Origin: JBMNTU01 sp050945895
Lineage (GTDB): Bacteria; Bacillota; Clostridia; Christensenellales; Christensenellaceae
Length of the DNA: 33,209 nt
NCBI GenBank assembly: GCA_050945895.1
Contig: JBMNTU010000010.1
Coordinates: 1-33,209, forward strand
Direction of reading: 5' to 3'
The notes below the pieces were generated by a model. The model did not search any database. It had not been told where the DNA came from and worked only from the letters and a program-made list of their open reading frames with translations. Position 1 is the first letter of the stretch; each line of letters opens with the position of its first letter. The translations under genes were made by a program, and so were the position numbers. Below, piece after piece: positions 24,289 through 31,365 of the stretch.

Positions 24289-24954
24289 TTACAGCTCGGC
24301 AAACATGGTGACGGGTGAACTGTCTACGCCGTCGATAAACAGGGGCATCGCGAATACGCGCTTCACCGTTTTTCCGGCAATATCTTCGAAATTGCAATCT
24401 TCGATAATGCAGGTATAATGGTCGTGGTACACCCCCAGGATGGTGCGGTGAGATTCTGCGGCGTTGTCGATATTGAGCGGGCTGCCCCACGAGATCCAGT
24501 CCAGGGCGACTGCCTTGAGGCGGAAGTTGTCCTGGATATATTTGGACGCGGCGGTGCTGATGGCCGGGCCCTCGTTTGCGTAGCGGTGCGGGTCGAGCGT
24601 GCGCTGGGGCTGGAAGCCCGAGCGAATCATAAGCAGGTCGGCCTTGCTTATTGCGCTGTGGTGCGGCTGTAGGTCTTCGGGCATCACCATTTCGCCAAAC
24701 GATTTTGGAATTTCCAGCAAAAGAGGCTTTTCGTAGATAAACGCATCCAAAGGCAATTCGGCCACCTTTGGCCCTTTGTCGTTAAAATGGTTTGGCCCGT
24801 CGAAATGCGTACCAATATGGCCGAACAAATGCATAAGGTAGGTGTTGGACATGTCGCCGTTTGCAACCAACGAATGCGGGTCGGCAGAAAACGGCGGGTT
24901 TCCCGGCCAAATTGGGTCTGTTGGGTTAATATTGTACGAAAGCTTCACAAACAT
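24289..24954 (-). CDS. Cyclase-family (kynurenine formamidase-like) metal hydrolase
   Basis: This is a 221-residue protein of the cyclase/KynB superfamily, metal-dependent hydrolases that open amide or lactone bonds. The defining metal-binding motif is present as HIGTHFDGPNHF (about residues 45-56, the HxGTHxDxxxH pattern), followed by ADLLMIRSGF and AVALDWISWGSP, where family members have a conserved core. It begins MFVKLSYNINPTDPIWPGN. The start is ATG 24954, set by AAAGGAG (24964-24970) with 9-nt spacing; a longer frame to 25020 has no SD. It is divergent from the aldolase-glycerate operon, so it may share control with it. True kynurenine formamidase activity is doubtful without other tryptophan-breakdown genes. 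Confidence 0.88.
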   Translation of the reverse strand: MFVKLSYNINPTDPIWPGNPPFSADPHSLVANGDMSNTYLMHLFGHIGTHFDGPNHFNDKGPKVAELPLDAFIYEKPLLLEIPKSFGEMVMPEDLQPHHSAISKADLLMIRSGFQPQRTLDPHRYANEGPAISTAASKYIQDNFRLKAVALDWISWGSPLNIDNAAESHRTILGVYHDHYTCIIEDCNFEDIAGKTVKRVFAMPLFIDGVDSSPVTMFAEL

Positions 24955-25288
24955 ATTGTATAACTCCTTTCCCATCGGTGCGAGCGTTCGGGCAGCCGAT
25001 ACGCAACGCAAAAAATTCATTTATTGCTCCTACAGGCGCAGGTTTTTGCCGGATAGCAATATTTACCGAGACCGGCCAAAAAAATATGTACAAAGTATGC
25101 AAATAAACTGCCGCTTAAAAATGTGTGCCTTTTTAAGCATTCTATCATCTGCGGCAAAACCTTGCAAGCAGATAGGTCATTTGTCGCTAGAAAACATAGA
25201 TATTATATAGTATAATATTCACAAATCATTTCACTCAAATACGGCGATACGCCGGTGCTGTCATTAAAAAATAAGGAGAATACAGAAA
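24955..25288. promoter_or_regulatory. Divergent control region between cyclase and aldolase operons
   Basis: These 334 nt hold no gene. A TATAAT box at 25211-25216 is followed by the SD AAGGAG before the aldolase ATG; its -35 is poor (TTGTCG at 25181 is too far). A perfect 9-bp inverted repeat GCTTAAAAA/TTTTTAAGC (25113-25121 with 25130-25138) lies about 75 nt upstream of that -10 box and is a good operator candidate for a regulator of either or both operons. No clear cyclase promoter was found. Confidence 0.5.
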
Positions 25289-26128
25289 ATGGCTGAAAAA
25301 ACAGTTTATGAAAGCGTTCCGTTCGAAGGCAAAAAGCCCAACAAGCTAAGGGAATTGATTAAAGCCGGCAAGCCCACGGTTGGTACGCGGGTATTCAGTT
25401 CTTGGCCGCTGATTACCGAAGTTGTTGGAAATACCGGAAAATTCGATTATATTGAATTTCTTGCCGAATATGCGCCCATCGACCAGTATGCGATGGAGAA
25501 TATTGTGCGCGCGTCCGAGCTCCACAACATGGGGAGTATTATTAAAGTAGATTATGCAAACCGTGCATATGTTGCACAGAAAGCGGTTTCCAGCGGGTTT
25601 TCGGGCGTGCTTTTTGCCGACCACAGGGAAGCGAAGGACGTTGATGCATCTATTCGATGTTTGCGTGCAGACTGCCCGCAGGACGGCGGTCATTTTGGGT
25701 TTACGCCCCGCCGCCTGATCGGCTACAGCGCAGGATTCAACCAGGCGCAGTTTGCGGAAATGCTGCGGGATATCGTGTGTTGCTTTATGATCGAGAAAAA
25801 AGAAGCGGTAGACAATATAGAGGAGATTTGCGCGGTCGAAGGGCTGGATATGATCCAGTTTGGGCCGATGGATTTCTCCATGAGCTGCGGCGTCAATGCA
25901 TGCGACAATGCCGACGGTATCTCTAAAGCGGAAGAAAAGTGCATAAAGGCGGCGCTTAAGCACGGCGTGCGCCCCCGTGCCGAAATTTTCTCTCCGGAGG
26001 ACGCAAAGCGCTACATAGACCTTGGCGTCAAGGACTTTAATGTTGGCGGAGAAATCTGGAACCTTGCAACGGTATGGAACAACCAGGGCAAAGGCATGCG
26101 GGATCTGCTATCGGAAAACGGCCTTTAA
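25289..26128 (+). CDS. HpcH/HpaI aldolase / citrate lyase family protein
   Basis: This 279-residue protein has the TIM-barrel fold of class II pyruvate aldolases, which cleave 2-keto-hydroxy acids to pyruvate and an aldehyde. The visible framework is GKFDYIEFLAEYAPID, GSIIKVDYANRAYV, SGFSGVLFADHREAKDV, FMIEKKEAVDNI (with the metal-ligand glutamate), and DMIQFGPMDFSMSCGV (with the metal-ligand aspartate). Two positions differ from HpaI/GarL: the histidine in the 'EHxP' motif is tyrosine (AEYAP), and the catalytic arginine of the 'VRV' strand is lysine (IKV). It is therefore an atypical subgroup and the substrate is open. It leads a likely operon with two D-2-hydroxyacid dehydrogenases and glycerate kinase. 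Confidence 0.85.
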   Translation: MAEKTVYESVPFEGKKPNKLRELIKAGKPTVGTRVFSSWPLITEVVGNTGKFDYIEFLAEYAPIDQYAMENIVRASELHNMGSIIKVDYANRAYVAQKAVSSGFSGVLFADHREAKDVDASIRCLRADCPQDGGHFGFTPRRLIGYSAGFNQAQFAEMLRDIVCCFMIEKKEAVDNIEEICAVEGLDMIQFGPMDFSMSCGVNACDNADGISKAEEKCIKAALKHGVRPRAEIFSPEDAKRYIDLGVKDFNVGGEIWNLATVWNNQGKGMRDLLSENGL

Positions 26129-26171
26129 AAACGGTGCAAACGAACAAAAAACTACCCAGGAGAAATATAAA

Positions 26172-27161
26172 ATGAAAAAAATATTGTCATCGCTTTCTCT
26201 GCCCGAAGAAGTTGCTGCAAAATTCAGGGATGAGTTTATTTTGGAATACCCCAAAGAAGACATCGTCCTTTCGCCCGAAGTGTTGATTAAAAAAATTGTT
26301 GACGCGGACGGCTACCTTGGTTTGATGATGAACCGCGATATGATTGACGCGGCGGAAAAGCTTGTTATTGCAAGCAGCTTTGGAGCCGGCTATGACGGCT
26401 TCGACTACCAGTATGCCGGAGAGAAGGGCATATGGGTCATGAACGCGCCGAACGCAACGACCGAGCCGACAGCCGAGCTGACCATTACGCTGCTGCTCTG
26501 CCTTTCGCGGCGGATATTGAATTTCAACCGTTTTTTGAAGAAAAGAGGCGCCTGCGGCGGAATCTCGTATTTTGTTTATCCGTTTGACAGCGCCCCTGCG
26601 CCCACGCCCGTTCATGGAAAAACGCTGGGTATTGTGGGCTTTGGCAAAATCGGCCAGGCCGTTGCAAAAAAAGCAAAGGGGCTGGGGATGGACATTGTAT
26701 ATTACGATGTTTACAGGCTTCCGGCCGAGACGGAAAAAGAGCTGGACGTAACATATGCGCCGTTCGAAACGCTGCTTAAAACAGCCGATTATGTTACGCT
26801 CCATTGCATGTATACCCCCGAAAACCACCACCTGATGGACGCGGAGCAATTTGGACTGATGAAGCCGACCGCCTATTTTATCAATGCGGCGCGCGGCAAG
26901 CTGATGAACGAAAAAGCGCTTGTAGACGCACTTAAGCAAGAAAAGATATTGGGTGCTGCCATCGACGTATTTGAACAGGAGCCGCAGATTACGCAGGAGC
27001 TTTTGGAGATGGAAAACGTGGTGCTTACACCGCACATTGGTACAAGTACGCATGAGAGCCGCGTAAAAATGGCGATAGACGCGCTAAGTGGAATTGCGGC
27101 CCAGCTGCGGGGCGGCGAATCGCCGACGATTGTAAACAGGGAATTTTACAAGGCAAAATAA
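26172..27161 (+). CDS. D-2-hydroxyacid dehydrogenase (first copy)
   Basis: This 329-residue NAD(P)-dependent oxidoreductase interconverts 2-oxo and D-2-hydroxy acids. The Rossmann motif is LGIVGFGKIGQAV near residue 156, and the catalytic set is the arginine in INAARGKLMN, a glutamate in the next loop (VFEQEP) and the histidine in LTPHIGTSTH. An aspartate at the end of the second strand (DIVYYD) suggests NAD rather than NADP. The frame is open far upstream into the aldolase gene, but AGGAG (26158-26162) with 9-nt spacing fixes ATG 26172. It lies 43 nt after the aldolase. Reduction of tartronate semialdehyde, hydroxypyruvate or glyoxylate is inferred from context. Confidence 0.92.
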   Translation: MKKILSSLSLPEEVAAKFRDEFILEYPKEDIVLSPEVLIKKIVDADGYLGLMMNRDMIDAAEKLVIASSFGAGYDGFDYQYAGEKGIWVMNAPNATTEPTAELTITLLLCLSRRILNFNRFLKKRGACGGISYFVYPFDSAPAPTPVHGKTLGIVGFGKIGQAVAKKAKGLGMDIVYYDVYRLPAETEKELDVTYAPFETLLKTADYVTLHCMYTPENHHLMDAEQFGLMKPTAYFINAARGKLMNEKALVDALKQEKILGAAIDVFEQEPQITQELLEMENVVLTPHIGTSTHESRVKMAIDALSGIAAQLRGGESPTIVNREFYKAK

Positions 27162-27194
27162 ATATATTCTAAAAGAATCGAGGACATAAGCAAA

Positions 27195-28160
27195 ATGAAG
27201 ATTGTGATATTGGACGGTTATACCGAAAACCCCGGAGACCTTTCCTGGGCAGATTTGGAAAAACTGGGAGACCTTACGGTGTACGACCGTACACCGCTGG
27301 ACGATGTGGACGAGATTGTATCCCGCATTGGGGATGCCGAGGCGGTTTATACAAATAAGACGCCGCTGCCGCGCGAAGTGTTTGACCGCTGCCCGGGCAT
27401 CCGGTTTGTGGGGGTGCTTGCCACGGGCTACAACGTGGTAGACATTTCTGCCGCAAAGGAAAAGGGGATACCCGTCTGCAATGTTCCAACCTATGGAACC
27501 AATGTGGTGGGGCAGTTTGCCATTGCGCTGCTGCTGGAAATTTGCAGCCGCGTAGGGCACCACGACAGCCAGGTGCACGCCGGAAAATGGGAAACCTGCC
27601 CAGACTTCTGCTTTTGGGACTATCCGTTAATAGAGCTTGCGGGAAAAACGATGGGCATTGTTGGATTTGGCCGTATCGGGCAGGCGACCGGAAAGATTGC
27701 AAAAGCAATGGGAATGAACGTTATTGCCAGCGATACGTTTGTAAGCGAAGAAGGCAAAGCCATTGCCGATTATGTGGACATGGATACGCTTTTTAAAACG
27801 TCGGACGTTATAGCGCTGCATTGCCCGCTGCTTCCCGAAACGGAAGGGCTGGTCAATAAAGATTCCATCGCAAAAATGAAGGACGGCGTAATCATCCTAA
27901 ATAACAGCCGCGGCCCGCTTATTGTGGAGCAGGATCTTGCCGATGCGTTAAACAGCGGAAAGGTGTATGCTGCGGGCGTGGATGTGGTGTCGAGCGAGCC
28001 CATTAAGGGAGACAACCCGCTGCTTAAGGCGAAAAACTGCATCATTACGCCGCATATCAGCTGGGCGGCCAGGGAAAGCCGCCAACGGCTGATGGATATT
28101 GCGGTAGACAACCTGCGGCAGTTTGTGGCCGGTGCGCCTGTTAATGTGGTCAATAAATAA
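27195..28160 (+). CDS. D-2-hydroxyacid dehydrogenase (second copy, glycerate dehydrogenase-like)
   Basis: This is a 321-residue paralogue of the previous gene, closest in pattern to glycerate/hydroxypyruvate reductase. The beginning KIVILDGYTENPGDLSW is typical of that group. The NAD fold is MGIVGFGRIGQATG near residue 155. Catalytic residues are the arginine in LNNSRGPLI, a glutamate in the SSEPI loop and the histidine in ITPHISWAARESRQRL. It starts 33 nt after the first copy. Together with the next gene it gives hydroxypyruvate to glycerate to phosphoglycerate. The two copies are clearly different in sequence, so they probably act on different oxo acids. Confidence 0.93.
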   Translation: MKIVILDGYTENPGDLSWADLEKLGDLTVYDRTPLDDVDEIVSRIGDAEAVYTNKTPLPREVFDRCPGIRFVGVLATGYNVVDISAAKEKGIPVCNVPTYGTNVVGQFAIALLLEICSRVGHHDSQVHAGKWETCPDFCFWDYPLIELAGKTMGIVGFGRIGQATGKIAKAMGMNVIASDTFVSEEGKAIADYVDMDTLFKTSDVIALHCPLLPETEGLVNKDSIAKMKDGVIILNNSRGPLIVEQDLADALNSGKVYAAGVDVVSSEPIKGDNPLLKAKNCIITPHISWAARESRQRLMDIAVDNLRQFVAGAPVNVVNK

Positions 28161-28184
28161 CCAAAGCCGATTGGGGAAAGCTTG

Positions 28185-29342
28185 ATGAAAAAAGTACTTC
28201 TGGTGCCCGATTCATTTAAAGGAACGATGTCGTCGCTTGAAATATGCCATATTATGGAGCGCGCTATAAAAAAACACGCGCCTGCTTGCGAGGTTGTGTC
28301 CATACCGGTGGCGGACGGCGGCGAGGGCACGGTGGACAGCTTTCTTGCCGCGGTTGGCGGAGAAAAAGTCACACTTCCGGTAAAAGGGCCTTCTATGGAG
28401 GACGTAGAAGGGTTTTACGGCATTTTGCCCGACGGAACGGCAGTCATTGAAATGGCGGCAGCGGCCGGCCTTCCTTTGGCAGGCGAAGCAAACCGCGTGG
28501 AAAAAGCGACAACGTACGGCGTCGGGCAGTTGATAGTGGCTGCGGCGGCGCGCGGGTGCAGGGAAATCGTTATCGGCCTTGGCGGAAGCGCAACAAACGA
28601 CCTGGGCTGCGGTGCGGCAGCTGCGGCGGGCGTCCGGTTTATGGACAGTGGCGGAAACGAGTTTGTGCCCGTGGGCGAAACGTTGGGCCGTATTGCGAAA
28701 ATTGACGTATCGGCGGCGGAAAAGAAACTGGCAGGCATACGGATTGTCGCCATGTGCGATGTAGACAACCCGCTGTGCGGCGCCAATGGGGCGGCCTATG
28801 TATTTGCGCCGCAAAAGGGCGCAGACCGGGCGATGGTGGAGCTTCTCGACCAAAACCTGCAAAAAGTGGCGGCCGTTGTTCGGTCTGAACTGGGCATGGA
28901 TATCTCGAACATGGCTGGTGCGGGCGCAGCCGGTGGAATGGGCGCGGGGATGACCGCTTTTTTTGGCGCGCAGCTTCGGGCAGGCATCGAGGCGGTGCTG
29001 GATACGGTAAAATTCGATACCCTGATTGAAAATGCCGACATGGTTTTTTCGGGCGAAGGCCGCATCGATACGCAAAGCCTGCGCGGCAAAGTGGTGATTG
29101 GTGTGGCGCGGCGTGCGCAAAAGCATCATGTTCCGGTTGTGGCGATCGTTGGAGATATTGGAGGCGATATTGACGCGGCATACGATATGGGGGTTGCGGG
29201 AATTTTTTCGATCAACCGTGTTGCGGTTCCGTTTTCGCAGGCAAGCCTTCGCGCAAAGGACGATCTTTTCCTTACGATGGACAACCTGATGCGGTTTATA
29301 AAAGCGCGCGGCGAAGCGGACGGAGGGCAGGCGTACTTGTAA
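28185..29342 (+). CDS. Glycerate kinase (GarK/GlxK family)
   Basis: This 385-residue enzyme phosphorylates D-glycerate with ATP, usually to 2-phosphoglycerate. The family pattern is complete: LLVPDSFKGTMSSLE at the N-terminus, SIPVADGGEGTVDSF near residue 43, IGLGGSATNDLGCGAAAA near 128, GAGAAGGMGAGM near 247, and the FSGEGRIDTQSLRGK motif near 288. The frame contains a TTG one codon earlier, but ATG 28185 is preferred, with GGGG 8 nt upstream. It is the last gene of the aldolase-dehydrogenase operon and defines its end product. The following promoter overlaps its stop codon. Confidence 0.94.
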   Translation: MKKVLLVPDSFKGTMSSLEICHIMERAIKKHAPACEVVSIPVADGGEGTVDSFLAAVGGEKVTLPVKGPSMEDVEGFYGILPDGTAVIEMAAAAGLPLAGEANRVEKATTYGVGQLIVAAAARGCREIVIGLGGSATNDLGCGAAAAAGVRFMDSGGNEFVPVGETLGRIAKIDVSAAEKKLAGIRIVAMCDVDNPLCGANGAAYVFAPQKGADRAMVELLDQNLQKVAAVVRSELGMDISNMAGAGAAGGMGAGMTAFFGAQLRAGIEAVLDTVKFDTLIENADMVFSGEGRIDTQSLRGKVVIGVARRAQKHHVPVVAIVGDIGGDIDAAYDMGVAGIFSINRVAVPFSQASLRAKDDLFLTMDNLMRFIKARGEADGGQAYL

Positions 29343-29365
29343 ATATGCCCGAAAAATGATATGAT
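29337..29365 (+). promoter_or_regulatory. Extended -10 promoter of the amidase gene
   Basis: TTGTAA (29337-29342, covering the glycerate kinase stop) and TATGAT (29360-29365) have a 17-nt spacer, with TGA directly before the -10. No terminator separates it from the operon, so some readthrough is expected. Confidence 0.7.
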
Positions 29366-29426
29366 ACTTTCGAATTTGAAATAGATTCTACTTATGTTTG
29401 GCAATAGAGAAATGGAGGACACTTTG

Positions 29427-31100
29427 GTGAAACGAACCATAGGATTGATAGTTGCAGTCGTGCTTGTGTTTACGCTGGCTCCTTCGCTGGCCTTTGCGCA
29501 GGAAACGGATGCGGGTGTGCTGGAAGAATTTATTCCGGCAGAAGAGCCCGCCGCAGAGGAATTGCCCGCCGCGCCGGCAGAAGAGCTGGACGCTGAGGAG
29601 CAGCTGCCCAAGCCCATAGAACTAACGCCTGATACGGCTGATCCCACGGAGCAAATACCCATTCCAATAGAACCGTTACCGCCGGCAGAAACCCCTGCCT
29701 TTGAATCGCAGGCGGGCGAAACCGGCACAGCCGGATTTGTGGAAAGGCTGTATACCGTTGCGCTGAACCGTCCTTCCGACCCAACCGGCAAAGCCTCGTG
29801 GATCAATCAGCTGCAATCCCGCGCAAATACAGGCGCAGAAGTTGCGCATGGCTTTTTCTTCAGCGAAGAGCTGCTGAACAGAAAGCTTTCTGATTCTGAA
29901 TTTCTGGATATTTGCTACCGGACATTTATGAACCGGGAAGCGGATGCGGGGGGCAAAGCCGCCTGGCAAAAAATACTCGATGATGGCGGCAGCCGCGCGG
30001 GTGTATTTTTCGGCTTTACAAATTCCAACGAATTCACGAATATTTGCGCATCCTATGGAATCGAACGTGGCGACGCTTCCAAATACCGCGAGCCGCGCGA
30101 TATCAACATGGATGCGACCAGGTTTGTCGGCCGTTTGTATAAGAATTTCCTGGGCCGGACATTTGATGCAACGGGGCTGAATGGTTGGACAAGCCAGCTT
30201 CTTGAAGGAAAAACAGGCGTAGATGTTGCATCCGGCTTTTTCTATAGCCCGGAAGCAGCCTCGCTTTCTACCGAACGGCTTGTAGACGCGTGTTACCGCG
30301 CGTTTTTGGGCCGCGAGCCGGATGCCGCTGGAAAAGCTGCCTGGCTGAATTCGGTTAATACAGTGGGGTATGGAAAGGACTACTTGTTTCACGGGTTTAC
30401 CATGTCTCAGGAATTTGCGAAAATCTGTGCGGCCTATAATATTGCCCAGGGAACAGCGCCCACGCCCAATCCGCCCCAAACCCAAATTAAAATCGTGATT
30501 GATCCAGGGCATGGCGTAAGCGGCAGCGGTACAGATCCGGGAGCGCGGGTTGGCAGCATAACCGAAGCAAGCCTGAACAGGCAGCTTGCGACCAAAATCG
30601 TGCAGCAGCTGGTAGCAAGGGGGTATAAGGTATATACGACATTCCAACTTGTGGATGGCGTGCCGCATCTTTTGGCAGAAACACCTGGAACGGGGATTGG
30701 TATGCGCGTAGCAGCGGCAAACGCGATTGGGCCGAACTTGTTTATTTCCGTACACCACAACTCTGCAGACATCAACACAGCCAAAGGAATGCTTGTACTG
30801 GTGGACTCTGACCAGGGCGGCGTGTATGCTAAATCGCGCGCGCTGGGCAATGCGGTATATAAATCCATAGCCGAGCTTGGGTATACGGTGGGCAACCGCA
30901 AAGAGACCGTGGTAAACATGGCCGGCAGAAACAGGACGGATGTTTTAAAAGGCAGTATTGCACCCGCCATTACCATTGAGGCAGGGTTTATAACAAATCC
31001 GGAAGACTGCGCATATGCGATAGACGCTACCCACCAGCAAAACCTGGCGGTTAAGGTTGCCAACGGCGTCGATACATTTGTTGCGGCAAACAATACCTGA
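29427..31100 (+). CDS. Secreted N-acetylmuramoyl-L-alanine amidase with DUF4214 repeats
   Basis: This 557-residue exported enzyme cleaves the bond between N-acetylmuramic acid and the peptide stem of cell-wall peptidoglycan. A signal peptide (KRTIGLIVAVVLVFTLAPS, cleavage near AFA-QE) leads to a Pro/Glu-rich linker (residues about 25-95). Two DUF4214 units follow (about 103-220 and 232-340), each with paired 'FVxRLY..LxRxxDxxGxxxW' helices such as FVGRLYKNFLGRTFDATG. The C-terminal Amidase_3 domain (from about 353) has its zinc ligands in IDPGHG, the glutamate of SITEASLN and SVHHNS, and the catalytic glutamate in ITIEAGF. Start GTG 29427 is chosen because GGAGG (29414-29418) gives 8-nt spacing; ATG 29412 and a longer frame lack an SD. 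Confidence 0.92.
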   Translation: MKRTIGLIVAVVLVFTLAPSLAFAQETDAGVLEEFIPAEEPAAEELPAAPAEELDAEEQLPKPIELTPDTADPTEQIPIPIEPLPPAETPAFESQAGETGTAGFVERLYTVALNRPSDPTGKASWINQLQSRANTGAEVAHGFFFSEELLNRKLSDSEFLDICYRTFMNREADAGGKAAWQKILDDGGSRAGVFFGFTNSNEFTNICASYGIERGDASKYREPRDINMDATRFVGRLYKNFLGRTFDATGLNGWTSQLLEGKTGVDVASGFFYSPEAASLSTERLVDACYRAFLGREPDAAGKAAWLNSVNTVGYGKDYLFHGFTMSQEFAKICAAYNIAQGTAPTPNPPQTQIKIVIDPGHGVSGSGTDPGARVGSITEASLNRQLATKIVQQLVARGYKVYTTFQLVDGVPHLLAETPGTGIGMRVAAANAIGPNLFISVHHNSADINTAKGMLVLVDSDQGGVYAKSRALGNAVYKSIAELGYTVGNRKETVVNMAGRNRTDVLKGSIAPAITIEAGFITNPEDCAYAIDATHQQNLAVKVANGVDTFVAANNT

Positions 31101-31154
31101 CCGAAACGGGATGGCGCATGTAAACAGAGCATTGCGCACAATATAGGATATCTG

Positions 31155-31207
31155 TTCTGCCCGTGCAAGCCGAAAGACGTAAAGCGCTTGTGCGGGCAGA
31201 ATTTTTT
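31155..31207 (+). terminator. Terminator of the amidase gene
   Basis: A long stem (31155-31170 with 31184-31201, 13-nt loop, small mismatches) is followed by six T (31202-31207). Confidence 0.9.
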
Positions 31208-31235
31208 ATTAGTATGCTTATAGGTTGGCTGCCCG

Positions 31236-31270
31236 ATAAAAAAACAACCCCGCCGAGACAAACGGCGCGG
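31236..31270 (-). terminator. Terminator of the membrane-protein gene
   Basis: Minus-strand CCGCGCCG (31270-31263) pairs with CGGCGGGG (31255-31248) with one mismatch, followed by TTG and seven T. It lies about 95 nt after the stop of the minus-strand gene; an A-run on both sides also makes it weakly bidirectional. Confidence 0.7.
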
Positions 31271-31365
31271 TGTAAAAAAAGAGAAAAAGGATTGGTAGGG
31301 TTCGCCTTTTTGGGGGAGGCAGTGCAAGGAATGGATAGGGCAGGCCCGCGTCAGGAATGGGCAGG

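Noticed and set aside
29676..30758. Open frame of 360 codons on the minus strand
   Set aside because: Antisense to the DUF4214-amidase gene, with no start signals.
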